A stretch of DNA of 64,000 nt from a bacterium (GCA_035549195.1 DASZRK010000012.1:87854-151853); one strand, 5' to 3'. Positions 1-9,349 are shown, counted from the first letter of the stretch. Numbers and translations: made by a program. The notes: generated by a model from the sequence alone, not told the origin.

Positions 1-842
1 ATGTAAAACTACCATTCATGACTCCGGAAGAACTTCGTGGAGCAATTTCGAAAGAGGCTGAGCAATACATTCCTTTGAATATCGATCAGGTGGTCCTTGA
101 TTTTCAGATTTTGGGTGAGACGCAGGAAGATGGGCAAAAAAAATTAGATGTTCTCTTGGTAGCGGCAAAAGTGGATGTGGTCGATCAACACCTTTCTACC
201 CTAAAGAGCTTGGGGCTGATACCCAGAATAATTGATATTGATGCTTTTGCCCTTCAAAACGCTTTTGAAATTAACAAAGTCGAAGATAGTGATGAAACAG
301 TAGCGTTGATAAACCTGGGAGCTTCTCTAACTACGATCAATATTCTCGAGGGCAAAAACACTCGATTTACGCGGGATGTTCCGGTTGCGGGAAACGAATT
401 CACTAGAGAAATTCAAAAAGAGTTTAATATAAAGTTTTCAGAAGCAGAGGAGCTGAAAAAATCCCATGGAGCAATTTCCATGGAAGAAGATGATTTTAGT
501 TTGTCGACCGTTTCCCAAAAAGATGACAGGGTGCTTAGGATGTCGGATGTCATGACTCCGATCTTGAATAAACTCTTGGGGGAAATTAGACGCTCGTTCG
601 ATTATTATGAAACCCAAGCTAGGAAAAAAACGGTCGAGAGAGTGATATTACTTGGTGGAAGCGCCAGACTGAAGAATGTAAATAGGTTTTTGGCCAATAA
701 ATTGGGTATCCCTGTAGAGCTTTTTTCCCCATTCAGAAATTTGGAACTGAACAAAAAAGACGCAAAGGCTGAAGCCCTTTCCGAAAAGGAATATCACATG
801 GGAGTTTGTTTAGGGCTTGCTTTGCGTCAAGGGGAAAAATAA
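1..842 (+). CDS. pilM: PilM, type IV pilus assembly ATPase-like protein (5' end outside window)
   Basis: The reading frame is open from base 3 upstream of the first internal ATG (base 18), so the N-terminus lies outside the window. The visible 280 or so residues contain the PilM hallmark 'EAEQYIP' near the start, the actin-like ATPase segment 'LINLGAS', a middle 'RDVPVAGNEFT' stretch and the C-terminal 'LLGGSARL' nucleotide-binding motif. PilM is a cytoplasmic actin-fold protein that binds the N-terminus of PilN and links the inner-membrane PilNO complex to the pilus motor. It is the first visible gene of a pilM-N-O-P-Q operon, and pilN starts 3 bases after its stop. Family assignment is secure from motifs plus gene order. 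Confidence 0.95.
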   Translation, partial: VKLPFMTPEELRGAISKEAEQYIPLNIDQVVLDFQILGETQEDGQKKLDVLLVAAKVDVVDQHLSTLKSLGLIPRIIDIDAFALQNAFEINKVEDSDETVALINLGASLTTINILEGKNTRFTRDVPVAGNEFTREIQKEFNIKFSEAEELKKSHGAISMEEDDFSLSTVSQKDDRVLRMSDVMTPILNKLLGEIRRSFDYYETQARKKTVERVILLGGSARLKNVNRFLANKLGIPVELFSPFRNLELNKKDAKAEALSEKEYHMGVCLGLALRQGEK

Positions 843-844
843 AC

Positions 845-1411
845 GTGATTAGAATCAATCTAGTTCCCGTTAAAGAGAAAAAAAAGCGCCAAGAATTTAT
901 TTTTATTTTGGGCGGGATAGGTGTTTTAGCATTTGTGGTTTTAACTCTGGCGTATTTTTATGTCCAAAAAGTAAGAGTTGTTAATGATTTGAACAAACAA
1001 ATCGAGGAAGTTCGAAAAGAGTCGGAAAGTTATCAGGATAAAATCAACGAAGTAAAAGATTTGGAAGGGAAAGAGGCGAGCCTAGCGGCTGCTAAAAAGA
1101 CAATTGGAACGATCACGGAAACCCAAAGAAAGGTTCTTGTTGCCGTTGACCTAATTGCTTTAAATATGCCCGATGGTGTTTGGATAACAGCGATTACGCA
1201 AGGTACTGGAAATGATTCGAATAAATTCACAGTCAAAGGTAATTCCTTTACCGACCAGGGCTATCGAAATTTTTGGAAAAATTTTCAAAAATCGCAGGGA
1301 TTAGTGAAAGACATATTGTTTGACGAAACCAATCCGGCTGCGGTGGTTGGAATCAATTCCAAAATGCGCCAATTCACCATTGATTTTAGAGTAATGGATT
1401 CAAATCAATGA
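845..1411 (+). CDS. pilN: PilN, type IV pilus inner-membrane alignment protein
   Basis: The protein starts at GTG 845, giving the typical PilN opening 'MIRINLVPVKEK', whose first residues bind PilM. An in-frame ATG at 806 would overlap pilM and does not look like the family. One transmembrane helix (about residues 18-40) is followed by a coiled-coil periplasmic stretch rich in Lys/Glu and a small globular C-terminal domain. PilN pairs with PilO to form the inner-membrane platform that aligns the secretin. About 188 residues is a normal length. The stop overlaps the pilO start (ATGA), suggesting translational coupling. Confidence 0.93.
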   Translation: MIRINLVPVKEKKKRQEFIFILGGIGVLAFVVLTLAYFYVQKVRVVNDLNKQIEEVRKESESYQDKINEVKDLEGKEASLAAAKKTIGTITETQRKVLVAVDLIALNMPDGVWITAITQGTGNDSNKFTVKGNSFTDQGYRNFWKNFQKSQGLVKDILFDETNPAAVVGINSKMRQFTIDFRVMDSNQ

Positions 1412-1959
1412 AATTGACCCCCATTCAACAATACCTCATCCTTGGTGTGATCTTGGTTTGCGGATTGGTTTTTGCCTACTATCAATTTTTATTAAAACCA
1501 AAAATGGCTGAAATAGAAAAATTGCGCAGTACTTTGGAAGAGAAAAAAAAGGACTTAGAAGACGCAAAAAAGATCGTTGCGAAGTATGCTGAATTTAAAA
1601 AGCGGGCGGATACAGTTCAGCGTGAATTGGAGTGGGTGCAAAATCGGATCCCAAAAACGATTGACAAGTCTAAATTGGTTGAAGCCATTGGGCTCATACA
1701 AAACCGTTCGGGTGTTTACTTGACTAATTTCAACATGAATACCGGTCCTAGTTCTAGGGATGTTTTTGTGGAACTTCCCGCTATCGTAAGGATTTCTACG
1801 AATTTCGATGGTCTATTGCGGTTCTTAAAAGAGATAAGTCTCAATAGCGGATTTCTCATGATTGCAAAGGACCTCTCGGTTACGCCTTTGGGTTCAACCG
1901 ATGATCCAAAAATAACTATTTCCGCCCAAATGACAGTATGTGGAGTGCAAGCAAAATGA
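1408..1959 (+). CDS. pilO: PilO, type IV pilus inner-membrane protein
   Basis: The 183-residue protein has a short cytoplasmic tail, one transmembrane helix (about residues 9-28), a charged coiled coil (about 32-80) and a C-terminal ferredoxin-like periplasmic domain ('VYLTNFNMN ... LLRFLKEI'), the standard PilO layout. It is expected to heterodimerise with PilN and contact PilP. It lies between pilN and pilP with a 4-base overlap at each side (ATGA), which fits one coupled operon. The assignment rests on topology and gene order more than on invariant residues. Confidence 0.9.
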   Translation: MKLTPIQQYLILGVILVCGLVFAYYQFLLKPKMAEIEKLRSTLEEKKKDLEDAKKIVAKYAEFKKRADTVQRELEWVQNRIPKTIDKSKLVEAIGLIQNRSGVYLTNFNMNTGPSSRDVFVELPAIVRISTNFDGLLRFLKEISLNSGFLMIAKDLSVTPLGSTDDPKITISAQMTVCGVQAK

Positions 1960-2363
1960 AAATGCTCAGTATTTTTCTTTTGATGTTTTTTTCCCTGATA
2001 TTGGATCGATCCTTTTGTCAGCAACAGGATGTTCCAGAACCGGTCTTTGTCAATTTTTCTATAACCGTTCCTTATGTTCCGACCTACAAAGGAAGAGACC
2101 CTTTTGTGCCATTGGACAACATGGATCGGCCCACACAAATTTCAATCGCCGATTTGGAATTCCACGGAACCATAGTAATGAATGGTGAAACTTATGGACT
2201 CTTTGCCTGGAAAGGGAATCCAAGCATTCGTTATACTTTGAAATCAAGAAGGCTTTACAGTGACTCGAACGAGCTTATTGACGGTGTAATAGGTGACATA
2301 ACGGATAGCAAAGTAATCTTGATCCAAGGGGACCAGAAGGTCGCTTGTTCTCGAGAAAGATAA
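1956..2363 (+). CDS. pilP: PilP-like type IV pilus protein
   Basis: I use ATG 1956 (overlapping the pilO stop as ATGA) rather than an in-frame ATG at 1938, because the protein then opens with a signal peptide 'MKMLSIFLLMFFSL'. The mature part carries 'GRDPFVPL', the PilP hallmark, then a small beta domain ('LEFHGTIVMNGETYGLF') matching the periplasmic PilP fold that docks onto the secretin N-domains. No clear lipobox cysteine is visible after the signal peptide, whereas classical PilP is a lipoprotein, so anchoring may differ. About 135 residues is slightly short for PilP. Confidence 0.82.
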   Translation: MKMLSIFLLMFFSLILDRSFCQQQDVPEPVFVNFSITVPYVPTYKGRDPFVPLDNMDRPTQISIADLEFHGTIVMNGETYGLFAWKGNPSIRYTLKSRRLYSDSNELIDGVIGDITDSKVILIQGDQKVACSRER

Positions 2364-2375
2364 AGGAGAATTTAA

Positions 2376-4661
2376 ATGAGATGTTTGGGTCAAAATAAAA
2401 TGCTCCTGTTTGTCCTGTTCTTTTTGATGTTTAGTTTTGGTTTGGCGGCCGATCTTGACATTGATTTAAGTGGAGGAGAAAAACCGAAGGTTGTCGCCAA
2501 TTCGGAAGACACAAAAAAGGAACCAATTAAGCCAAAGGGTGATCAGTCAAAGATCAAGAAAAATGATGACGAAAGTTCAATCGCCCAAATAAACCATGTG
2601 GGAAGCCCAGATGAATCATTGGAGATCATCGGAAAAGCTCTTCCTGAACCGTCAGAAGATTCAAGCGATTCTAAGATTGTTTTCAAATTCAAGAATACAA
2701 AACTTCAAATTAAATCCCTTATCAAACTTGGTGGAGAGCGTATCTCGCAAATTCGCTCTTCAATGCACGGGACTACCGCTTGGTTGGTAGTTGATGGAAG
2801 AGGTTTAAAATCATTCAAGCTTATAAAAAATGACAATGGTTTTGCTCTTGAGTCAGGATCGTCTGAGGAGAAAGCCAATGAGACTGGGGCGAAAATCCAG
2901 GCCAACAAAGAGAGTCACGAAAAGAACATTTTTTCAAGGCTTATCGATGCTTCCATACGGCCAACCAATAGTGGATTGAAATTAGTTTTGACGGCGGATG
3001 GGCCTTCAAAATATACGGTTCGCAAATTGACACAGCCTGAAAGGCTAATTATCCATTTAAACGACACCAAACTTGAAATTTCTTCAAAAGTAAAGTCTTT
3101 TAAAAGTGACGCAGTCGAGGCCAAGCAAGGAGGGCTACTCTCGATCGAATTTCGGCAGATACGCCAAGGATTCTCTCCCATGACCGAAATCCTTCTTTCG
3201 ATCCTTCCTGGAACAACGTATCAGGTGGACCGAGACCTCAATCAAATAGTTGTTTCTCTTTCTGCCCCCGAGCCGGTCGTTAAGGATAATGAAAAAAAAG
3301 GAAATCTTAATCAATTGGTTTCCCTTGATGTGGAGAGTGCGGATATCAATCTTGTTGTCAAGACGCTGGTATCTGAAGCTGGGTTTGATATTAACTTTGT
3401 AGGCGGCCCTCTCAACGGAATTGTTTCTCAAAAATTTAAAAACATACCGTTTAAAGCTGCCCTTTCGGATCTTCTTTCTCCTGGTAACTATGATTATGAT
3501 CTTCAAGGGAATACGTTAAGAATTGGGCAACAGGCTGTTTTGAAGCAGGCAAAAGCGAATCTTCCACATGTTACAGAGTTAGTCACGCCAGCGGGGGGGC
3601 TTAATTCTGCTAATTTGGACCTTATGGTCCGACAAATACTTCCGACTTCAAACGCTGTCAATTCAATCATCGATCCCAGCAGAAATGTAATTGTTCTTAA
3701 CGGAACAAGTGCAGACATTGATGGTTACAAAAAAGCAATTAAAGATTTGAAACTAGATAGTGATTCGGCCAGCGATAAAATTACGCGTGTCGTAAAGTTG
3801 AATTATGCGGATCCAACAAGTGTTAGTACGGTTCTTAAGCCTTATATATCGGCCGTTGGGTCGATTCAAATAAATGGAAATAGTTTGGTGATATGGGAAA
3901 CAGCATCAAACATGGGTGTTCTTTTGGAGCTAATCAAAGAGTTGGACGCAAAGCCGGCCCAAGTCCTGATTGAATCCAGTATTATCGAAGTCGATGATGA
4001 AAATGATCTTGGTATTGGCGTCAATTGGAAAGGGAATAAGACAACTGGAGATCCCACGTTCACCGCAGGCGTAAGCCAAGTGCCTTCGAATGGGGTGGCT
4101 GGAATCCTTACCTTTGGCACTGTGCGGAGTGGGTTGAACATCAACGCGACTATTGAAGCGATTGTCACGAAGAAAAAGGGAAAAGTAGTTTCGCGCCCAA
4201 GGGTTGCGACGCAAAGTGGTCATCCGGCCGAAATCCAGGAAACTGAGAACGTCATCATTACACAAAAGACCGACACGACTGTGCCGAATGTCGGTATTCA
4301 AACAACCACTACTTTTCAACAAGTGGGACTACCAATCGACCTTAAAGTAACACCGCTTATTACTGATGATGGAAGAATTACCACGGATATCAATGCCTCC
4401 ATCACATCGCAGTCGGGGCCAGCACCACCCAGCGGCCCTCCACCCACTAACGTCCAGACCGCAACGACGAAGTTGACAACAAAAAATGGTGAAACAATCG
4501 TGATTGGGGGGTTGGTTCGGGAGGTTTCCACGGATCAAGTCAATGGTGTTCCCCTTCTTTCGAGTATCCCGATCATTGGGGGGTTGTTCCAAGATCACGA
4601 GAAGGTGAATAGGAAGCAGGAACTTATCATCTTCATCACTCCAACTATCTTAGAGGATTAA
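2376..4661 (+). CDS. pilQ: PilQ, type IV pilus secretin
   Basis: The 761-residue protein starts at ATG 2376 behind 'aaaggaga'. It has an N-terminal signal peptide (to about residue 24), a charged low-complexity linker, two AMIN-like beta domains (about residues 85-150 and 185-300), an STN/N0-type domain ('VSLDVESADINLVVKTL'), N1 domains and the C-terminal secretin core ending 'VPLLSSIPIIGGLF' and 'ELIIFITPTIL'. Secretins form the outer-membrane pore through which the pilus passes; AMIN domains bind peptidoglycan. It is the last gene of the pil operon, followed by a terminator. The DNA is visibly AT-richer than the later window. Confidence 0.95.
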   Translation: MRCLGQNKMLLFVLFFLMFSFGLAADLDIDLSGGEKPKVVANSEDTKKEPIKPKGDQSKIKKNDDESSIAQINHVGSPDESLEIIGKALPEPSEDSSDSKIVFKFKNTKLQIKSLIKLGGERISQIRSSMHGTTAWLVVDGRGLKSFKLIKNDNGFALESGSSEEKANETGAKIQANKESHEKNIFSRLIDASIRPTNSGLKLVLTADGPSKYTVRKLTQPERLIIHLNDTKLEISSKVKSFKSDAVEAKQGGLLSIEFRQIRQGFSPMTEILLSILPGTTYQVDRDLNQIVVSLSAPEPVVKDNEKKGNLNQLVSLDVESADINLVVKTLVSEAGFDINFVGGPLNGIVSQKFKNIPFKAALSDLLSPGNYDYDLQGNTLRIGQQAVLKQAKANLPHVTELVTPAGGLNSANLDLMVRQILPTSNAVNSIIDPSRNVIVLNGTSADIDGYKKAIKDLKLDSDSASDKITRVVKLNYADPTSVSTVLKPYISAVGSIQINGNSLVIWETASNMGVLLELIKELDAKPAQVLIESSIIEVDDENDLGIGVNWKGNKTTGDPTFTAGVSQVPSNGVAGILTFGTVRSGLNINATIEAIVTKKKGKVVSRPRVATQSGHPAEIQETENVIITQKTDTTVPNVGIQTTTTFQQVGLPIDLKVTPLITDDGRITTDINASITSQSGPAPPSGPPPTNVQTATTKLTTKNGETIVIGGLVREVSTDQVNGVPLLSSIPIIGGLFQDHEKVNRKQELIIFITPTILED

Positions 4662-4673
4662 ACTTAACCTTTT

Positions 4674-4702
4674 AAAAGCGCCTGCAAAGGCGCTTTTTTT
4701 TT
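4674..4702 (+). terminator. Rho-independent terminator after pilQ
   Basis: A 7-bp stem (AGCGCCT/AGGCGCT) with a GCAA tetraloop, extended by A-T pairs, is followed by nine T residues. It lies 12 bases after the pilQ stop and separates the pil operon from aroC. Confidence 0.92.
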
Positions 4703-4732
4703 GCCACAACGCTGAAGTTATGGAGTTTGAAA

Positions 4733-5896
4733 TTGCCAATTCGTTATTTGACAGCCGGTGAATCCCACGGAAAAGGGTTGATCGCCATCCTGGAGGGTAT
4801 TCCCGCTCACCTTTCCGTTCTTCCGGAGGAGATCGATCGAGATCTAGCTCGCCGTCAAAAAGGCTATGGTCGGGGTGGTCGTATGAGTATTGAAACGGAC
4901 CGGGTCGAGATTCTTTCCGGCGTTCGGAAAGGGAAGACCTTAGGTTCGCCCATCACCCTTTGGGTCGAGAATAAGGACTATGAGAACTGGGAAAGGATCA
5001 TGTCCCCCGAGATCGGGGAAGGGACGATCGAGCGCGCATTGGTCCGTCCGCGACCGGGACACGCGGACCTGCCCGGCGGATTGAAATACGACCATCGGGA
5101 CCTTCGCAACATCCTTGAGAGGGCAAGCGCCCGTGAAACGACAATTCGGGTCGCGGCCGGAGCGGTGGCGAAGAAATTCCTGGCTTCTTTCGGGATCCAG
5201 GTGCAAAGTTTTGTCTTGGCCCTGGGACCGGTGACCGCCAAAGCGATGAAATTTAATGAGAAGTCCCTCAATACTTTGGCAGACCGTTCGCCGGTGAGGA
5301 TGTTAGACCATTCCGCGGAGCAAAAAGCGATCCAGGCCATCGATCAAGCCAAATCCAAGGGAGACACCTTGGGCGGGATATTTGAAATTAGGATCACGGG
5401 TGTTCCGGCGGGTCTGGGTAGTCACGTTCAATGGGACCGGAAATTGGACGGACGGTTTGCTCAAGCCATGATGAGCATCCAAGCGGTCAAAGGCGTGGAG
5501 ATCGGATCCGGTTTCGAAAATTCCCTCAATTACGGTTCCAAGGTCCATGACGAGATCGCCTATTCACGAAAGAATGGTTTTTTCCATCCGACAAATCGAG
5601 CTGGAGGCATCGAGGGGGGGATGAGCAATGGAGAAACGATTGTGATCCGGGTTGCTAAAAAACCCATTTCGACCTTGAAAACCCCCCTCCGGTCGGTGGA
5701 TATCAATACAAAGAAAGTCCTCAAGGCGGCTTATGAGAGGTCTGATGTTTGTGCTTTACCGGCCGCTTCGGTCATAGGCGAATCGGTCGCTGCTTGGGTC
5801 TTGATGGACGCTTTTTTAGAAAAAATGGGTGGCGACTTCATGGCCGAGATAAAAAAGCGATATAGCCAATATTTAAATCATCTCAAAAATTACTAA
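4733..5896 (+). CDS. aroC: Chorismate synthase
   Basis: Converts EPSP to chorismate using reduced FMN, the last shikimate step. The sequence opens 'RYLTAGESHG' and contains 'RRQKGYGRGGRM', 'ASARETTIRVAAGAVAKK' and 'GGIEGGMSNGE', all family signatures; about 387 residues is the normal length. Two in-frame TTG codons are possible starts (4727 and 4733). I prefer 4733 because GGAG at 4722-4725 then has 7-base spacing. It heads an aroC-aroK-aroB cluster; chorismate also feeds the pabB gene at 50.7 kb. Confidence 0.97.
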   Translation: MPIRYLTAGESHGKGLIAILEGIPAHLSVLPEEIDRDLARRQKGYGRGGRMSIETDRVEILSGVRKGKTLGSPITLWVENKDYENWERIMSPEIGEGTIERALVRPRPGHADLPGGLKYDHRDLRNILERASARETTIRVAAGAVAKKFLASFGIQVQSFVLALGPVTAKAMKFNEKSLNTLADRSPVRMLDHSAEQKAIQAIDQAKSKGDTLGGIFEIRITGVPAGLGSHVQWDRKLDGRFAQAMMSIQAVKGVEIGSGFENSLNYGSKVHDEIAYSRKNGFFHPTNRAGGIEGGMSNGETIVIRVAKKPISTLKTPLRSVDINTKKVLKAAYERSDVCALPAASVIGESVAAWVLMDAFLEKMGGDFMAEIKKRYSQYLNHLKNY

Positions 5897-5897
5897 T

Positions 5898-6443
5898 TTG
5901 AAAACCCGGATCCCCGATTCAAAGAATATTGTGCTGATCGGGTTCATGGGGTCTGGAAAATCCGTTGTTGGTAAAAAAATAGCTAAAGTTTTGAATATTG
6001 GTTTTTATGATTTAGACCATTGGATCGAGCAAAAAGCTCGGTCACCGATACATGTGATCTTCAAATCGAAAGGCGAAAAATATTTTCGAAAAATAGAGCG
6101 CCAAGGAGTGCGTGTTCTCACAAAAAAAAAATCAGTTGTTTTGGCCACCGGCGGGGGGGCTTGGGCCGACCCTGAAAACCGTCGGCGATTAAGGCGATGG
6201 GGGAAGGTCGTTTGGCTTAGGGTGAAATTTAACACAGTTTGGAAGAGGGTCGTTAAAAAGAGAACTCAAAGACCTCTGGTCGGAATTTCAAAAAAACCAA
6301 CTCCCGAATTTAAAAATCTTTTTTCAAGCCGAGAAAAACTCTATTCCATGGCCGATATTATGATCCGAACAGATGAAAGAACCCCAGCCCAATCCTGTAA
6401 ACTACTCCTGAAGAAATTGCTAATGAAGAATTCTTCTCAATAA
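5898..6443 (+). CDS. aroK: Shikimate kinase
   Basis: Phosphorylates shikimate at the 3-hydroxyl with ATP. The 181-residue P-loop kinase shows Walker A 'GFMGSGKS', the shikimate-binding 'FYDLDHWIE', the 'ATGGGAW' motif and a lid arginine in 'TQRPLVG'. The start is TTG 5898, one base after the aroC stop, so coupling to aroC is likely; no good ribosome-binding site is visible. The coding sequence contains a run of ten A (6122-6131) and one of seven G (6153-6159), and is AT-richer than aroC. Confidence 0.95.
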   Translation: MKTRIPDSKNIVLIGFMGSGKSVVGKKIAKVLNIGFYDLDHWIEQKARSPIHVIFKSKGEKYFRKIERQGVRVLTKKKSVVLATGGGAWADPENRRRLRRWGKVVWLRVKFNTVWKRVVKKRTQRPLVGISKKPTPEFKNLFSSREKLYSMADIMIRTDERTPAQSCKLLLKKLLMKNSSQ

Positions 6444-6469
6444 ATCCAAAGATTTTTGGAGCTCGAGCC

Positions 6470-7576
6470 TTGACCTTTCGAATCGATCTTTCCCTCGGAA
6501 GAAACGGTTATCCAATATTTGTCCGGGCTGGAATGCTCAAAAATCCAGAAAAGGGGCTCGTCCGCCATTTTTTCCCCAGGAAGACGGCAATCGTCGCATC
6601 AAAGAAAATATATCGTGTCCATGGAAGGCAACTGGCCACCTGGCTCTCAAGGCAGGGGATTCCAGTTCAAAAGATATTTGTAAATGATTCGGAAACAAGG
6701 AAGAATGAGAAAACTCTTTTCGCTATCTTAAGAAAAATGGCGGAATTTGGGTTTAATCGTGATTCGGGTTTGGTCGCCTTAGGTGGTGGCGTAATCGGCG
6801 ATATGACCGGCTTGGCCGCTTCTTTATATATGCGTGGGATACCCTATATCCAATGTCCAACGACACTGCTTGCACAGGTCGATGCCGGTATTGGTGGAAA
6901 AACCGCAATCGATTTCTGCGGGACCAAGAATCTGATTGGTGCCTTTTATCAACCCAAAGCAGTTTTGATAGATCCGGACGCTCTTAAAACACTTCCCCAA
7001 AGACAATTCATTTCCGGCTTGGCAGAGGTTGTCAAATATGGAGTTATTCGGGACGAGAATTTGTTCAGTTTTATGGAGGCGAATAAACAGCCGATATTGA
7101 GCCGTGATTCAAAGTTTCTTCGGTATATCATCGCTCGCTCTTGTGCGATTAAAGCCGATGTTGTTTCGCGTGACGAAAGGGAAGGCGGACTGAGAGCTGT
7201 GTTGAATTATGGCCATACCTTAGGACACGCCCTCGAGTCCTATTTTGAATACGAATATCTGACCCACGGCGAGGCAATTTCCTACGGAATGTGGTTTGCG
7301 GGGTTGCTTTCGTCCTCATTGGGACTTTGTGGTCAAGAAATCGTTGATCGACAAGTAAAGCTTCTGCAGTCACTGGGTCTCTTCCGTGCGCTCCCCAAGT
7401 TGGATAACAATCGGCTTCTCAAAATAATGGCATTAGACAAAAAGTCGAAAAATGGCCAAGTCCAATTTGTATTGACAAGAAAAATAGGCCTTGTTAACAT
7501 TCGAAAAAATATTCCCCGGTCCACAATCCTTTCGGCCTTAACCCGGCTCCAGGCTGAAGCAAGAGAGTTAATTTAG
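6470..7576 (+). CDS. aroB: 3-dehydroquinate synthase
   Basis: Cyclises DAHP to 3-dehydroquinate using NAD and a divalent metal; cytoplasmic. The 368-residue protein has the NAD-binding 'GLVALGGGVIGDMTG', 'CPTTLLAQVDAGIGGKTAID', 'AEVVKYGVI' with the catalytic Lys, and the zinc ligand in 'NYGHTLGHALE'. The start is TTG 6470, 26 bases after aroK. It is the third gene of the aro cluster and the next gene begins 4 bases after its stop, so the cluster may be co-transcribed with the TPR-roadblock gene. Confidence 0.97.
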   Translation: MTFRIDLSLGRNGYPIFVRAGMLKNPEKGLVRHFFPRKTAIVASKKIYRVHGRQLATWLSRQGIPVQKIFVNDSETRKNEKTLFAILRKMAEFGFNRDSGLVALGGGVIGDMTGLAASLYMRGIPYIQCPTTLLAQVDAGIGGKTAIDFCGTKNLIGAFYQPKAVLIDPDALKTLPQRQFISGLAEVVKYGVIRDENLFSFMEANKQPILSRDSKFLRYIIARSCAIKADVVSRDEREGGLRAVLNYGHTLGHALESYFEYEYLTHGEAISYGMWFAGLLSSSLGLCGQEIVDRQVKLLQSLGLFRALPKLDNNRLLKIMALDKKSKNGQVQFVLTRKIGLVNIRKNIPRSTILSALTRLQAEARELI

Positions 7577-7580
7577 GCTC

Positions 7581-8918
7581 ATGGCCAAGGATACCCTCTC
7601 CCCCGAAATCGCCGAACTGAAGAAAAAACTCGAAGAAAATCCAGACTCCCTCGTTTTTGCCCCCCTTGCAGACAACTATCGGAAATCGGGTCAACTTGAT
7701 GAAGCTCTTTCTATCTGCAAAAGAGGGCTCGAAAAGCATCCCAATTACACTAGCGCAAGAGTAGTCTTGGGCCGGGTTTTTCAAGATCAAGGAAAGACCG
7801 ACGAGGCCCAAACTGAGTTCAAGAAGGTCCTTGATTCCGATCCGGAAAATATCCAGGCCCATTCATTATTGGGATCGCTTTTTATCCAAAAAGGGGAGCA
7901 TCAGGCCGCCATTGAGGAATTCCAAAAGGTCTTGACGCTGAACCCGGATGATGAACAGGTCCAAGAATCTTTGCGCCAGGCCATTGAGAAAGCGGCATCC
8001 CAGCAAAAAAATCCAAAAGCAGACAAAAAAGAAACGGCCGCGATAGAAAAAAAGACGGGTACAAAAGATTCAACCGCTTCCGTTACGATCGCCGAACTTT
8101 ATCTCAAACAGGGACACTTTGACAAAGCTATTGAGGTCTACCAAGAGCTTTTGGGAAATGACCCACAAAACCTGATGCTGCGGCAGAAATTGGCGGAGGT
8201 CGTCGAAAAGCAACAGAAGGAAAATTCCAAAGAGGTCTCGGGATCCGGATTGAAGAAAAGCGAGTTCACAAAACCCCCGGACCAAAAGGAAGACGTCCTT
8301 GAGGAAACGGTCGAAACAAAACAATTCGGAAAACCTAAGAAAGAAGACGACTCGAAGTTCACTAGCGATGAGATCCTCCAAGTTATGAGACGTGGAGGGA
8401 AAGATGATGTTGTGGTCGAAGATAAAAAAAGAGCGACTCCAAACACGAAAGCCCCGCCAAATTCCGGTGATTCTGTTATTCCTTCGGAACCTGCTCCGAC
8501 CGCAAGTTCTTCGGGGTCGACAAAGGCTTCTGCGGTTTCGAAAGACATGGAAGTTATCCCTGCCGACAAGGTGGATGGCTATAAGGGAATCCTGGCGGAC
8601 CTTAGCTCCGTGGAAGGCATCATGCGAAGCTTCATCACCGATTCCAAAGGGGCTCTTTTGGTTGCGTTAGGGGAGAGCGGGAACAATGCGGATCATGGAA
8701 AACAGGCGGCGGCCATCTTTGAAAGCACTCACCGCTCGGTTTCTCAATTGAACCAGGGGAAGATCAATCAGGTCCTGGTCACGGCTGAAACCGGTCACAT
8801 TTTACTGGTTTCTTTTGCCAAATATATTCTTGTCGTGTTGGCCAACAGCAGAACAAACCTCGGGCTTTTAAGATTGGCCCTGGATTCGGCCCAGAAAAAA
8901 CTCGAAAAAATCTTGTAG
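7581..8918 (+). CDS. TPR protein with C-terminal roadblock/LC7 domain
   Basis: The 445-residue cytoplasmic protein (no signal peptide) has TPR-type helices at about residues 15-135 ('AHSLLGSLFIQKGEHQAAIEEFQKVL' region) and another at about 165-200, then a charged, Pro/Ser/Thr-rich linker (about 205-330). The C-terminal 110 residues look like a roadblock/LC7 domain: 'EGIMRSFITDSKGALLVALGE', a middle 'NQVLVTAETGHILL' and a terminal helix. Roadblock proteins such as MglB regulate small Ras-like GTPases of the MglA type. A second roadblock gene follows. I infer a scaffolding or GTPase-regulating role, perhaps in polarity; no GTPase gene is seen in the window. Confidence 0.75.
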   Translation: MAKDTLSPEIAELKKKLEENPDSLVFAPLADNYRKSGQLDEALSICKRGLEKHPNYTSARVVLGRVFQDQGKTDEAQTEFKKVLDSDPENIQAHSLLGSLFIQKGEHQAAIEEFQKVLTLNPDDEQVQESLRQAIEKAASQQKNPKADKKETAAIEKKTGTKDSTASVTIAELYLKQGHFDKAIEVYQELLGNDPQNLMLRQKLAEVVEKQQKENSKEVSGSGLKKSEFTKPPDQKEDVLEETVETKQFGKPKKEDDSKFTSDEILQVMRRGGKDDVVVEDKKRATPNTKAPPNSGDSVIPSEPAPTASSSGSTKASAVSKDMEVIPADKVDGYKGILADLSSVEGIMRSFITDSKGALLVALGESGNNADHGKQAAAIFESTHRSVSQLNQGKINQVLVTAETGHILLVSFAKYILVVLANSRTNLGLLRLALDSAQKKLEKIL

Positions 8919-8986
8919 TTTTCTCAGCCTAAAAAACATAACATTGTTCCTCTTGTACATCCCCGCAGATGCTTTTTGGGAAGGCC

Positions 8987-9346
8987 ATGGATTTCAAAAA
9001 AATATTGGAAGAAACACTGTCGAATGTTGAAGGCGCCATTGGGGCCGGATTGGTCGGGATGGACGGAATTGTCATCGACCAAATCTCTCATAATACCTCG
9101 TTCGATATCAATGCCGTCGGTGCGGAATACTCCAGTATCATCAAGAACGCGATGCGCGCATCCTCCAATTTTGGATTGGGAAATACAGCGGAGATATTGA
9201 TCACGACGGACAAGGCCACCATGATCATGATGATGGTCGGGCAAAATTATTTTGTCACCTTGGCCATCAATCTAGATGGCAATCTAGGACGTGGACGGTT
9301 AGAACTCAAAAAAGCCATCCCCAAATTCGAGAAAGAGCTGGCCTAA
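8987..9346 (+). CDS. Roadblock/LC7-domain protein (MglB-like fold)
   Basis: I start at ATG 8987, preceded by GGGAAGG, giving 'MDFKKILEETL' and 119 residues, essentially one roadblock/LC7 domain: 'GAIGAGLVGMDGIVIDQ', 'AEYSSIIKNA' and 'MIMMMVGQNYFVTLAIN'. This is the size and pattern of MglB and related GTPase-activating or scaffold dimers. It sits 68 bases downstream of the TPR-roadblock gene; the two may form a hetero- or homodimer. The partner GTPase is not in this window, so function beyond the fold is inference. Confidence 0.8.
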   Translation: MDFKKILEETLSNVEGAIGAGLVGMDGIVIDQISHNTSFDINAVGAEYSSIIKNAMRASSNFGLGNTAEILITTDKATMIMMMVGQNYFVTLAINLDGNLGRGRLELKKAIPKFEKELA

Positions 9347-9349
9347 AAT

